Below are positions 49,946 through 58,806 of a stretch of 64,000 nt of DNA, piece by piece. The stretch's first letter is position 1; every line of letters starts with the position of its first letter. The position numbers and the translations under genes were made by a program. A model generated the notes under the pieces. It had not been told where the DNA came from, ran no database searches, and saw nothing but the letters and a program-made list of their open reading frames with translations. Source of the DNA: Azovibrio restrictus DSM 23866 (GTDB lineage Bacteria; Pseudomonadota; Gammaproteobacteria; Burkholderiales; Rhodocyclaceae); contig NZ_AUCH01000013.1 of the NCBI RefSeq assembly GCF_000429665.1, forward strand, positions 62,001 through 126,000. The letters run 5' to 3'.

Positions 49946-52639
49946 TCAGTTCCTTGCCTGCAGGGGCAGCTCGAAAATGAAGCTGGCCCCCTGCCCGGGT
50001 TCGCTTTCCACCCACAGACGGCCGCCGAAGTACTCGACGATCTGCAGGCTGATGGGCAGGCCCAGGCCCGTCCCCTTCGGTTTGTCCGTCAGGGTGTTGC
50101 CCCCCTGGCGAAAGCGCTCGAAGATGAATTCCTTTTCTTCCGGCCCTATGCCCGGGCCGTTGTCGGTGACCCGCACCTGCACCCGGTCGAGGCTGGACAG
50201 CAGTTGCACCGACACCCGGCCCTCCCGGGCGGGGACGAATTTCACCGCGTTGGAGAGCAGGTTGATCATCACCTGGGTCAGCCGGTCCCGGTCGGCCAGG
50301 ACCGGCACCGGTTCCCCGGGGCATTCCAGGGCCAGGGCCACGCCCTTGTCCCGGAACAGCTGCTCCAGGGAGGCAGCCGCCTCCCGCACCAGCCCCGCCA
50401 GATCCACTTCGCTGGAGGTCCAGTCGGCCCGCCCGGCTTCCAGCTTGGCCAGATCCAGGATCTGGTTGATGAGCCGGGTCAGGCGTTCGGTTTCCGTCAC
50501 GATGATACCGAGAAAACGCTGGCGCTCGGGAACCGCCATGTCCGGGTCCTCGGCCAGGAGTTCCGAAAAGGCCCGGATCGAGGTCAAGGGGGTGCGCAGC
50601 TCGTGGGTGACGGTGGACACGAAATCATCCTTGAGCCGGTCCAGCTCCCGCAGCCGGGCATTGGCAGCGCGCAGCTCCCCGGTGGCGGCCTCCAGCTCCC
50701 GGGACTTGCGCTCCAGTTCCCGGCTGTAGGCCCGCACCTGGGAAGCTTCGTCGAGGATGTGCAGCACCTCCTCCAGTCCCAGCTCCTCCTCTTCCACCAC
50801 CGAGGCCAGCACCACCCGGGCGCTGGCGGAGCCCAGGGCGCCGGCCAGCTGGATCTCGGCAAAACGCACCAGCTCCGCGTTCACCTCCCGGGCCGCCAGG
50901 TCCGCGATGCCCCGCTTGCGGGCATAGGACTGCAGTTGCAGGCGGGCCCGCTCCGCCCCGAGAAAGCGTTCGAGCAGGCCGGCCAGGGCCTGGTAGGAAG
51001 CCTTGCCCCGCCAGAGCAGGGCCGAGGTATCGCCGCCCCGGCGCTGGAACACGTCCACGAAGGCATTGGCCTGGCGAGCCTCCACCGCATCGGGCCCCAG
51101 GGAGAGGGAAAACAGCAGGTAGCAGGCGGTGTTGAGGAACAGGCTCCAGAACAGGCAGTGGGAAATCTCGTCCAGCCCGGTCAGCCCGAACAGGGCATGG
51201 GCCCGGAGCCAGGAAAGACCGAACAGGCCCTGCTCCACGAAGTCCCCGGGAATCCAGCCGGACTTGGCAAAGGACGGCAGAAGCAGGGTGTAGGCCCAGA
51301 CCAGGAAACCGGCGGCCAGCCCTGCCAGGGCTCCGGCCCGGTTCCCCTGGCGCCAGTACATGCCGCCAAACAGGGCCGGCGCGAACTGGGCCACGGCGGA
51401 AAAGGAGATCAGGCCTATCCCCACCAGGGCATAGGCCTCCCCGGCGGCCCGGAAGTAGGCGTAGCCCAGGAGCAGGATGGCCACGATGGCCCCCCGGCGG
51501 ATGTTGAGCAGCAGGCGCGACAGGTCGGGGCGCTGCGCCAGGCCCAGGGCCCGGACCCGCAGCAGGGCAGGCATCACCAGGTCGTTGCAGACCATGGTGG
51601 ACAGGGCGATGGTCTCGACGATGACCATGCCGGTGGCGGCGGACAGGCCGCCGATGAAGGCCAGCAGGGCCAGGCCTTCCTGCCCCTGGCTCAGGGGCAG
51701 GCCGAGGACGAAGATGTCGCCGTTGCCGGGCAGGTCCTGGAGCAGGCCGGCAATGGCGATGGGCAGCACGAAGATGTTGATCAGCAGCAGGTACAGGGGG
51801 AACAGCCAGACGGCCCGGCGCAGGTGGCTCTCGTCCACGTTCTCCACCACCAGGATCTGGAACTGGCGCGGCAGGAGCACGATGGCCAGGGCCGAGAGCA
51901 GCACCAGGGGGGCCCAGTTGCCCAGCCCCTGCTCCAGGTCCAGGAGCGCCGCCGTCCGGGGCAGCGCCGCCGCCTGCCGGAACAGGTCGGCAAAGCCCCC
52001 GTACATCCCGTAGGTGACGAACAGGCCCACGGCCAGGAAGGCCACCAGCTTGACGATGGATTCGAAGGCAATGGCCGCCACCATGCCCTCGTGGCGCTCC
52101 GTGGCATCCAGGTGCCGGGTACCGAACAGGATGGTGAAGGCGGCCAGGGCCAGGGCGATCACCGCCGTGGCATCCAGGCCCAGCAGCAACAGGCCGCCCT
52201 GTTCGGGAAACAGGGCCTGGAGGCTGGCGGCGATGGCCTTCAGCTGCAGGGCGATGTAGGGCACGATGCCGATCACGGCAATCACCGTCACCAGTCCGGC
52301 CAGAGCCTGGCGCTTGCCGTAGCGGGCGGCGATGAAGTCGGCAATGGAAGTGAGCCGTTCCCGCTTGCTGATGCGGATCATCTTCAGGAGCACCGGAGCC
52401 AGCATCAGCATCAGGGTGGGACCCAGGTAGATGGTCAGGAAGCCCATGCCCCCCGAAGCGGCCCGGCCGACACTGCCGAAGAAGGTCCACGAGGTGCAAT
52501 AGACGGCCAGGGACAGGCCATAGACGTTGGCAGAGATGATGGAGCGCCCCTGATCGGCCCGCCGGTCACCGAAGCGGGCGATGGCAAAGAGCAGGCCCAG
52601 ATAGCCCGCCGCCAGCAGGAATACGGCCCAGGGATTCAT
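49946..52639 (-). CDS. Symporter-STAC-histidine kinase fusion (CrbS-like)
   Basis: From ATG 52639 the product has 897 residues. About 12-13 membrane helices of an SSS-family transporter (residues about 1-520) are followed by a STAC-type helical linker (about 560-640), a coiled coil, and a kinase core with THELRTPLTSIRAF (phospho-His), NLLSNAVKF, DNGPGIG and GTGLGLPI boxes. CrbS/MxtR proteins of this design sense acetate or related solutes and control acetyl-CoA synthetase. Here acs is the next upstream gene on the same strand. No PAS domain is evident. The ORF can be extended to 52918, but a small gene ends just before 52639. Confidence 0.92.
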   Translation of the reverse strand: MNPWAVFLLAAGYLGLLFAIARFGDRRADQGRSIISANVYGLSLAVYCTSWTFFGSVGRAASGGMGFLTIYLGPTLMLMLAPVLLKMIRISKRERLTSIADFIAARYGKRQALAGLVTVIAVIGIVPYIALQLKAIAASLQALFPEQGGLLLLGLDATAVIALALAAFTILFGTRHLDATERHEGMVAAIAFESIVKLVAFLAVGLFVTYGMYGGFADLFRQAAALPRTAALLDLEQGLGNWAPLVLLSALAIVLLPRQFQILVVENVDESHLRRAVWLFPLYLLLINIFVLPIAIAGLLQDLPGNGDIFVLGLPLSQGQEGLALLAFIGGLSAATGMVIVETIALSTMVCNDLVMPALLRVRALGLAQRPDLSRLLLNIRRGAIVAILLLGYAYFRAAGEAYALVGIGLISFSAVAQFAPALFGGMYWRQGNRAGALAGLAAGFLVWAYTLLLPSFAKSGWIPGDFVEQGLFGLSWLRAHALFGLTGLDEISHCLFWSLFLNTACYLLFSLSLGPDAVEARQANAFVDVFQRRGGDTSALLWRGKASYQALAGLLERFLGAERARLQLQSYARKRGIADLAAREVNAELVRFAEIQLAGALGSASARVVLASVVEEEELGLEEVLHILDEASQVRAYSRELERKSRELEAATGELRAANARLRELDRLKDDFVSTVTHELRTPLTSIRAFSELLAEDPDMAVPERQRFLGIIVTETERLTRLINQILDLAKLEAGRADWTSSEVDLAGLVREAAASLEQLFRDKGVALALECPGEPVPVLADRDRLTQVMINLLSNAVKFVPAREGRVSVQLLSSLDRVQVRVTDNGPGIGPEEKEFIFERFRQGGNTLTDKPKGTGLGLPISLQIVEYFGGRLWVESEPGQGASFIFELPLQARN

Positions 52640-52641
52640 CT

Positions 52642-52827
52642 TCAGTCCCGGCGCTCGGCCACCCAGGCGGCCGCCAGGATCAGGCCGGCCCAGACGCCGA
52701 ACAGGTACAGGAAGGCATCCAGCCCGGAAGCCCCCGCCTGGGTGTTGAGCATGGGCGGGGTGAGCAGCACCAGCCCCAGCAATGCCAGGGCCACGAGACG
52801 CTGACGCCCCCTGTTGAAAGCTTGCAT
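52642..52827 (-). CDS. Small two-helix membrane protein before the symporter-kinase
   Basis: The 61-residue protein has a basic N-terminus (MQAFNRGRQR), two hydrophobic helices (about 12-26 and 36-55) and a charged end. Its stop is 2 nt from the kinase start, so it belongs to that operon. Codon use is normal. No family is recognised. By analogy with the DUF4212 partner of the other symporter it may be an accessory subunit of the kinase's transporter domain. Confidence 0.6.
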   Translation of the reverse strand: MQAFNRGRQRLVALALLGLVLLTPPMLNTQAGASGLDAFLYLFGVWAGLILAAAWVAERRD

Positions 52828-52854
52828 CAGGCCCGCCTCCCGGTCGTGCAGACG

Positions 52855-52887
52855 AAAACGGCCGACGCGTTAACAACGCGCCGGCCG
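52855..52887 (-). terminator. Stem-loop with T-run upstream of the symporter-kinase operon
   Basis: On the minus strand a near-perfect 13-bp stem (CGGCCG-CGCGTT arms around GTT, with one mismatch) is followed by TTTTC. It lies 227 nt after the acs stop and 28 nt before the small membrane protein start. It may terminate acs transcripts or act as an attenuator for the downstream operon. Confidence 0.65.
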
Positions 52888-53015
52888 CCTCGGGCGCCAC
52901 GCTTGCCGTGGCTGCCAATTGGACACCCGCACAACAGATAGGCGCCCATGTCTCTCTCCTGCCTCCTTATAGTGTGTTTTCAGACGGACATGGGCAGAAT
53001 GCCCGCCTGGATTTC

Positions 53016-53051
53016 GCTTCCCCTGGGGAAGCAGGAACCCCTGGGGGTTCC
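53016..53051 (-). other. Tandem perfect hairpins after acs
   Basis: Two adjacent perfect stem-loops lie 60-100 nt after the acs stop: GGAACCCC/GGGGTTCC (53034-53051) and GCTTCCCC/GGGGAAGC (53016-53032). Neither has a T-run. They probably protect the acs mRNA 3' end or help partial termination. The rest of the gap 52828-53113 shows nothing else. Confidence 0.55.
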
Positions 53052-53113
53052 GGATACGACGCCGGCAAGCCGGCGGCCGGAAGCTGCCCGGAGGCAGCCC
53101 CGGCCTGGGACCA

Positions 53114-55075
53114 TCAACCCTTCAGCTGCTCCAGGATGGCCGGGTTTTCCAGGGTGGAGGTGTCCTGGGTGACTTCCTCGCCCTTGGCCAGGGAACGCAG
53201 CAGACGGCGCATGATCTTGCCGGAACGGGTCTTGGGCAGGTTCTCGCCGAAGCGGATGTCCTTGGGCTTGGCGATGGGGCCGATTTCCTTGCCCACCCAG
53301 TCCTGCAGCTCCTTGATCACCTTCTTGGCCTCGTCGCCGGTGGGACGGGCGCCCTTGAGCACCACGAAGGCGCAGATGGCTTCACCGGTCAGGTCGTCGG
53401 GACGACCCACCACGGCGGCCTCGGCCACCTTCTCGTGAGCCACCAGGGCGGATTCGATTTCCATGGTGCCCATGCGGTGACCGGAAACGTTCAGCACATC
53501 GTCGATACGGCCGGTGATGGTGAAGTAGCCGGTCTTGGCGTCACGGATGGCACCGTCGCCCGCCAGGTACAGGGTACCGCCCAGATCCTCGGGGTAGTAG
53601 GACTTCTTGAAGCGCTCGGGATCGCCGTAGATGGTGCGGATCATGGAAGGCCAGGGCTTCTTGACCACCAGGATGCCGCCCTGCCCCCAGGGCACGTCGG
53701 AACCGGTCTCGTCCACCACTGCGGCCTGGATGCCGGGGAACGGCAGGGTGCAGGAACCAGGCACCAGGGGGGTGGCACCAGGCATGGGGGTGATCATGTG
53801 GCCGCCGGTCTCGGTCTGCCAGAAGGTATCGACGATGGGGCAACGGCCGCCACCCACGTTCTGGTGGTACCACTCCCAGGCGGCAGGGTTGATGGGCTCA
53901 CCCACGGAACCCAGCAGGCGCAGGCTGGACAGGTCGTACTTCTTGGGATGCACGGCCTCGTTGGTGTCCGCCGCCTTGATCAGGGAACGGATGGCGGTGG
54001 GCGCGGTGTAGAAGATGCTGGCCTTGTGGTCCTGGATCATCTTCCAGAAACGCCCTGCATCGGGATAGGTGGGCACGCCCTCGAACACCACTTCGGTGGC
54101 GCCGCAGGCCAGGGGGCCATAGGTGATGTAGGTGTGGCCCGTGACCCAGCCGATGTCGGCCGTACACCAGAAGACATCGGCAGGCTTGATGTCGAAGCTG
54201 TACTTCATGGTCATGATGGCCTGCAGCAGGTAGCCGCCGGTGGAATGCTGCACGCCCTTGGGCTTGCCGGTGGAACCGGAGGTGTAGAGCAGGAACAGGG
54301 GATGTTCAGCTTCGACCCACTCGGGTTCGCAGGTTTCCGGCTGGGAAGCCAGCACCTCGTGGAGCCACTGGTCGCGGCCGGCGGTCATGGAGACTTCGCC
54401 GCCGGTGCGCTTGAAGACGATCACGTTCTTGACGGATTCGCAGCCGCCCAGGGAGAAGGCTTCGTCGGCGATGGGCTTCAGGGGAATGGACTTGCCGCCA
54501 CGGAACTGGCCATCGGAGGTGATCAGGCAGACGGCACCGGCATCGTTGATGCGGTCACGCAGGGACTGGGCGGAGAAGCCGCCGAACACCACGGAATGGG
54601 TGGCGCCGATGCGGGCACAAGCCTGCATGGCAACAATGCCTTCCACGGTCATGGGCAGGTAGATGACGACGCGGTCACCCTTCTTGACCCCCATGGACTT
54701 GAGGGCGTTGGCCATCTTGCAGACCTTGGAGAGCAGTTCCTTGTAGGAGACCTTGGTCACCTGGCCGTCATCGGCTTCGAAGATGATGGCGGTCTTGTCG
54801 CCGTTGCCGGCCTCGACATTGCGATCCAGGCAGTTGTAGGAAACGTTCAGCTTGCCGTCGGTGAACCACTTGTAGAAAGGAGCTTCGGATTCGTCCAGCA
54901 CCTTGGTGAAAGGGGTTTGCCAGGTGATCAGTTCCCGCGCATGGCGGGCCCAATAGCCTTCGTAATCCTTTTCTGCCTCCGCGCACAGTGCCTTGTAGGC
55001 ATCCATCCCGGAAACGGCGGCATTCTTCACGAACTCGGGGGACGGATAGTAGAGCTGCACGGATTCATTCGACAT
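53114..55075 (-). CDS. acs: Acetyl-CoA synthetase
   Basis: The 653-residue enzyme activates acetate with ATP and CoA. The start ATG 55075 is preferred over 55081 because AGAGGAGA ends right at the latter and is correctly spaced for the former. Key motifs are YTSGSTGKPKGVQHSTGGYLL (in parts), WQTETGGHMITP, TGRIDDVLNVSGHRMGT and the C-terminal PKTRSGKIMRR with the lysine that is acetylated for regulation. It heads the acetate-sensing block and is divergent from yqhA across a 235-nt gap. It provides the high-affinity acetate route, whereas ackA with the phosphotransacetylase at the other end of the window is the low-affinity route. Confidence 0.97.
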   Translation of the reverse strand: MSNESVQLYYPSPEFVKNAAVSGMDAYKALCAEAEKDYEGYWARHARELITWQTPFTKVLDESEAPFYKWFTDGKLNVSYNCLDRNVEAGNGDKTAIIFEADDGQVTKVSYKELLSKVCKMANALKSMGVKKGDRVVIYLPMTVEGIVAMQACARIGATHSVVFGGFSAQSLRDRINDAGAVCLITSDGQFRGGKSIPLKPIADEAFSLGGCESVKNVIVFKRTGGEVSMTAGRDQWLHEVLASQPETCEPEWVEAEHPLFLLYTSGSTGKPKGVQHSTGGYLLQAIMTMKYSFDIKPADVFWCTADIGWVTGHTYITYGPLACGATEVVFEGVPTYPDAGRFWKMIQDHKASIFYTAPTAIRSLIKAADTNEAVHPKKYDLSSLRLLGSVGEPINPAAWEWYHQNVGGGRCPIVDTFWQTETGGHMITPMPGATPLVPGSCTLPFPGIQAAVVDETGSDVPWGQGGILVVKKPWPSMIRTIYGDPERFKKSYYPEDLGGTLYLAGDGAIRDAKTGYFTITGRIDDVLNVSGHRMGTMEIESALVAHEKVAEAAVVGRPDDLTGEAICAFVVLKGARPTGDEAKKVIKELQDWVGKEIGPIAKPKDIRFGENLPKTRSGKIMRRLLRSLAKGEEVTQDTSTLENPAILEQLKG

Positions 55076-55310
55076 AGACATTCTCCTCTGCGGTATGGGT
55101 ATCGGGTGATGCTTCGAGTGAGCTGCAACAAGCAGCGCGCTTGCGCAACATTAGACGCGGATAATCTTACAGAGCCCTTACATATTCACGCTGCAGCGCA
55201 GCATTGGCGCGGCTTTCCGGACCCCGCCCCCAAGCCGGGCAAGGCCGCGGTGTACCTGGGGTGACGTGGTAAACTTCCGCGTCCTTTTCTTGTCTTTTTC
55301 GCCCCATAAA

Positions 55311-55835
55311 ATGAAAACTACCGAAACCCCCATGGAGAAATTCATCTTCTGGAGCCGCTGGATTCAGGCCCCCCTGTATCTGGGCCTGATCGTCGCCCAG
55401 GGCGTCTATGTCTATCACTTCTTCCATGAGCTGCTGCACCTGGTGCTGCACGTGGGCAGCCTCACCGAAGTGGACGTGATGCTGATCGTGCTAGGGCTCA
55501 TCGACGTGGTGATGATCGCCAACCTGCTGATCATGGTCATCATCGGCGGCTACGAAACCTTCGTTTCCCGGCTCAACCTGGAAAACCACCCGGACCAGCC
55601 CGAATGGCTGTCCCACGTCAATGCAGGCGTGCTGAAGATCAAGCTATCTACCGCCATCATCAGCATCTCTTCCATCCACCTGCTGAAAACCTTCATCAAT
55701 GCCGGCAACCTGCCTGAGCACACCATCCAATGGCAGGTGATCATCCACCTGGTATTCATCATTTCGGCCATGGCCATGGCCTACACGGACAGGCTGATGA
55801 ACCAGTCCGTGCATCTGGCCAAGGGCAACCACTGA
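55311..55835 (+). CDS. YqhA/UPF0114 family membrane protein
   Basis: The 174-residue protein has four hydrophobic segments and the UPF0114 signatures FWSRWIQAPLYLGLIVAQ near 12-29 and DVMLIVLGLIDVVMIANLLIMVIIGGYE near 55-82 (in parts). Function is not known. No clear ribosome-binding site precedes ATG 55311, and ATG 55332 would also retain the whole conserved part. It precedes fumarase by 35 nt. The gap 55076-55310 must hold the acs and yqhA promoters; I see no confident elements there. Confidence 0.88.
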   Translation: MKTTETPMEKFIFWSRWIQAPLYLGLIVAQGVYVYHFFHELLHLVLHVGSLTEVDVMLIVLGLIDVVMIANLLIMVIIGGYETFVSRLNLENHPDQPEWLSHVNAGVLKIKLSTAIISISSIHLLKTFINAGNLPEHTIQWQVIIHLVFIISAMAMAYTDRLMNQSVHLAKGNH

Positions 55836-55870
55836 GCAACGCAGCAGACGCCAATAACGGAGAAAACCAT

Positions 55871-57403
55871 ATGACGACGATACGCCAGGAAGACCTGATC
55901 CAGTCCATCGCGGACGCTTTCCAGTACATCAGCTACTACCACCCCCTGGACTACATCAAGGCCCTGGGCGAAGCCTACGAGCGTGAGGAATCCCCTGCCG
56001 CCAAGGACGCCATTGCCCAGATCCTGACCAACTCCCGCATGGCCGCCGAAGGCCACCGCCCCATCTGCCAGGACACCGGTATCGGCATGGTCTTCCTCAA
56101 GGTCGGCATGAACGTCCGCTGGGACGACGCCACCATGAGCCTGCAGGAAATGGTCAATGAAGGCGTACGCCGCGCCTACGCCAACCCGGACAACCCCCTG
56201 CGCGCCTCCGTGCTGGCCGACCCGGCCGGCGCCCGCAAGAACACCAAGGACAACACCCCGGCCGTGGTGCACTTCGAGATCGTTCCCGGCGACCACGTGG
56301 AAGTGATCTGCGCCGCCAAGGGCGGCGGCTCCGAAGCCAAGTCCAAGTTCGCCATGCTCAACCCCTCCGACGACCTGGTGGACTGGGTTCTGCACAAGAT
56401 TCCGGAAATGGGCGCCGGCTGGTGCCCCCCCGGCATCATCGGCATCGGCATCGGCGGCACCCCCGAGAAGGCCATGCTGCTGGCCAAGGAATCCATCATG
56501 GCCCCGGTGGACATCCATGACCTGCAGGACAAGGCCAAGAGCGGCGCCAAGCTGACCCGGGCCGAAGAGCTGCGCCTGGAGCTGTACGAGAAGGTGAATG
56601 CCCTGGGCGTCGGCGCCCAAGGCCTGGGCGGCCTCACCACCGTGCTCGACGTCAAGGTGCTGGACTACCCCTGCCACGCCGCCAACCTGCCCGTGGCCCT
56701 GGTGCCCAACTGCGCCGCCACCCGCCATTGCCATTTCCATCTGGATGGTTCCGGTCCGGCCAAGCTGGAAGTGCCCAAGCTGGAAGACTGGCCCGCCGTG
56801 ACCTGGACCCCGGACCTGAAGGCCGCCACCCAGGTCAATCTGGATACCCTGACCAAGGAAGAAGTGGCCTCCTGGAAGCCGGGCCAGAAGCTGCTGCTCA
56901 ACGGCAAGATGCTGACCGGCCGCGATGCCGCCCATAAGCGCATCGCCGACATGCTAGCCAAGGGCGAGAAGCTGCCGGTGGACTTCACCAACCGGGTCAT
57001 CTACTACGTCGGCCCCGTGGACCCGGTGCGCGATGAAGTGGTCGGCCCCGCCGGCCCCACCACCGCCACCCGCATGGACAAGTTCACCCGCATGATGCTG
57101 GAGAAGACCGGCCTCATCTCCATGATCGGCAAGTCCGAGCGCGGCCCCGTCGCCATCGAGGCCATCAAGGACAACAAGTCCGCCTACCTGATGGCCGTGG
57201 GCGGTGCCGCCTACCTGGTGGCCAAGGCCATCAAGAGCGCCAAGGTGGTGGGCTTTGCCGACCTGGGCATGGAAGCCATCTACGAGTTCGAGGTGCAGAA
57301 CATGCCCGTCACCGTGGCCGTGGATTCCTCCGGCACCAGCGTGCATGAGACCGGCCCCAAGGAATGGCAGGTCAAGATCGGCAAGATCCCGGTCAAAGCC
57401 TGA
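55871..57403 (+). CDS. fumA: Fumarate hydratase, class I (Fe-S)
   Basis: The 510-residue enzyme interconverts fumarate and malate using an O2-sensitive 4Fe-4S cluster. Cluster cysteines are expected in PICQDTGIG, VPNCAATRHCHF and the region around ALVP/AGWCPPGIIG. Typical sequence also includes GLGGLTTVLDVKVLDYPCHAANLP. The start ATG follows CGGAGA. A canonical terminator follows after about 20 nt. Class I enzymes are common in betaproteobacteria living with low or fluctuating O2. Confidence 0.96.
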   Translation: MTTIRQEDLIQSIADAFQYISYYHPLDYIKALGEAYEREESPAAKDAIAQILTNSRMAAEGHRPICQDTGIGMVFLKVGMNVRWDDATMSLQEMVNEGVRRAYANPDNPLRASVLADPAGARKNTKDNTPAVVHFEIVPGDHVEVICAAKGGGSEAKSKFAMLNPSDDLVDWVLHKIPEMGAGWCPPGIIGIGIGGTPEKAMLLAKESIMAPVDIHDLQDKAKSGAKLTRAEELRLELYEKVNALGVGAQGLGGLTTVLDVKVLDYPCHAANLPVALVPNCAATRHCHFHLDGSGPAKLEVPKLEDWPAVTWTPDLKAATQVNLDTLTKEEVASWKPGQKLLLNGKMLTGRDAAHKRIADMLAKGEKLPVDFTNRVIYYVGPVDPVRDEVVGPAGPTTATRMDKFTRMMLEKTGLISMIGKSERGPVAIEAIKDNKSAYLMAVGGAAYLVAKAIKSAKVVGFADLGMEAIYEFEVQNMPVTVAVDSSGTSVHETGPKEWQVKIGKIPVKA

Positions 57404-57425
57404 TTCCCCGCCCCCGCTTCACCCC

Positions 57426-57456
57426 AAGGCCCGTCCCCGCCCGGACGGGCCTTTTT
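57426..57456 (+). terminator. Rho-independent terminator after fumarase
   Basis: An 11-bp stem (AAGGCCCGTCC / GGACGGGCCTT) with a 6-nt loop is followed by TTTTT, 22 nt after the fumarase stop. The convergent HAD gene ends at 57469. Confidence 0.93.
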
Positions 57457-57468
57457 CATGGCGGCGGC

Positions 57469-58230
57469 TCAAACGCCCAGGTGGCGCACCAGGGCGGCCA
57501 AATCGTCGAAGACCCCATCGGGCCGCACCAGGGGATGGGTTTCGTCCCCCGGCCTGAACTTGCCGGTACGCACCAGAAACCCCCGAATACCCGCCCCCTG
57601 GGCGCCGCCGATGTCGTCCAGCAAATCGTCCCCCACCAGAATCGCCTCCTCGGCGCCCACCTGCAGTTCCGTCAGGGCCGCCTCAAAAAAGGCCCGGGCC
57701 GGCTTGCCGACAATCTCCGCCTCGACCCCGGCGCTGAACTCCAGCCCCTTGACGAAGGCCCCCATGTCCAGGGAAAGCCCGTCCGGCTCCATGAAGTAGC
57801 GGTTGCAGGCCATGGCCATGAAGGCGGCGCCCCGGTCCAGGAGCCGGAAAGCCCGGTTCAGGGCTTCGTAGGTAAAAGCATGACCCGCATCCCCCAGCAC
57901 CACCACGTCCGGGTCTTCGGCGTTCGCCCCCATTTCCCCGGCGATGTCCGGATGCACCAGCCAATGGGGCCGCAAGCCCCGCTGCCGCACCAGGCTCCGG
58001 GCCGCCAGGGCGGCCGTCTGGATTTCCCCGGCTGCAATGGCAAACCCCATGGCCCGCAAACGGCTCAGGATCAGCGTGCTGGGCGCACGGGTGGTATTGG
58101 TCAGGAAACGCAGCCGCAGGCCGGCGGCACGCAAACGGGCCAGGGCCGCCACGGAGCCGGGCAGGGCCTGGTCCCCCGTATGCAGCACCCCGGCCAGATC
58201 AATGAGCAAAGCTTTGGGAAAGGCGCTCAT
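57469..58230 (-). CDS. HAD-IIA family phosphatase (LHPP/TIGR01458-like)
   Basis: The 253-residue protein starts at ATG 58230 after AGGAG. Motif I reads LIDLAGVL, with the first Asp as nucleophile but no second Asp; related LHPP-type enzymes (DISGVL) also lack it. Motif II is FLTNTTRAP, and the C-terminal motif is LVGDDLLDDIGGAQGAG. Substrates could be pyrophosphate, phosphohistidine or small phosphate esters; not decidable from sequence. It is convergent with fumarase and divergent from the RidA-like gene. Confidence 0.85.
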   Translation of the reverse strand: MSAFPKALLIDLAGVLHTGDQALPGSVAALARLRAAGLRLRFLTNTTRAPSTLILSRLRAMGFAIAAGEIQTAALAARSLVRQRGLRPHWLVHPDIAGEMGANAEDPDVVVLGDAGHAFTYEALNRAFRLLDRGAAFMAMACNRYFMEPDGLSLDMGAFVKGLEFSAGVEAEIVGKPARAFFEAALTELQVGAEEAILVGDDLLDDIGGAQGAGIRGFLVRTGKFRPGDETHPLVRPDGVFDDLAALVRHLGV

Positions 58231-58385
58231 GGCAGGTTCTCCTGAAATCATTGGGGCAAGCGGAGGGATGGAAACATCCCGGGACCTTGAAGTCCAGCCC
58301 CCGGGAGCGGTACCCTGGGCCCCGCCCCCCGGGCTTGCCCCGCTTTCTTCCGAAATATCCCACCATGAACGGACATCAAGACACA

Positions 58386-58751
58386 ATGAAAATTCAGCGC
58401 CATGGAACCACCCGCCGCTACTCCGACAGCGTCAGTCATGCCGGCAGCGTCTATCTGGTGGAGGTCCCCCAGAGTACCGAGGCCGACATCCGCACCCAGA
58501 CCCGGGAGGTCCTGGACAGCCTGGAGCGGCTCCTGGCCCAGGCCGGCAGCGACAAGAGCCGGCTGCTGCTGGCCACCATCTACCTGCGCAACATGGAAGA
58601 CTACGATGCCATGAACGAACTCTGGGATACCTGGATTCCCGAGGGCTGCGCCCCTGCCCGGGCCTGCATCCAGGCCAAGCTGGCTCACCCCGGTTACAGA
58701 ATAGAAGTGGTGCTCATCGCTGCAAGCATCCCGGACAGTCCCGCGGGATAA
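58386..58751 (+). CDS. RidA/YjgF family protein
   Basis: The 121-residue protein begins MKIQRHGTTRRYSDSVSHAG, typical of the RidA subgroup also starting MKIQR, and contains TREVLDSLERLLAQAGSDKSRLL and IPEGCAPARACIQAKL with the conserved Arg. RidA proteins hydrolyse reactive enamine/imine intermediates from PLP enzymes. The mid-strand GxVY is VYLVEVP. ATG 58365 is an alternative start. A short hairpin (58770-58783) lies after its stop, convergent with the next gene. Confidence 0.88.
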   Translation: MKIQRHGTTRRYSDSVSHAGSVYLVEVPQSTEADIRTQTREVLDSLERLLAQAGSDKSRLLLATIYLRNMEDYDAMNELWDTWIPEGCAPARACIQAKLAHPGYRIEVVLIAASIPDSPAG

Positions 58752-58806
58752 CTTTTCCCATCCGTACTCCAGGCCCCGGCCTGCTGGAAACGAAACCGCG
58801 CTGCGT

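Noticed and set aside
44119..49980. A 1953-codon open frame on the plus strand
   Set aside because: It is antisense to six well-supported genes, and its His/Gln/Gly-rich composition is typical of an opposite frame in G+C-rich DNA.
55204..55220. A sigma-54-like motif in the acs-yqhA gap
   Set aside because: TGGCGCG is followed by TTTCCG instead of TTGC, and the -12 element does not fit.
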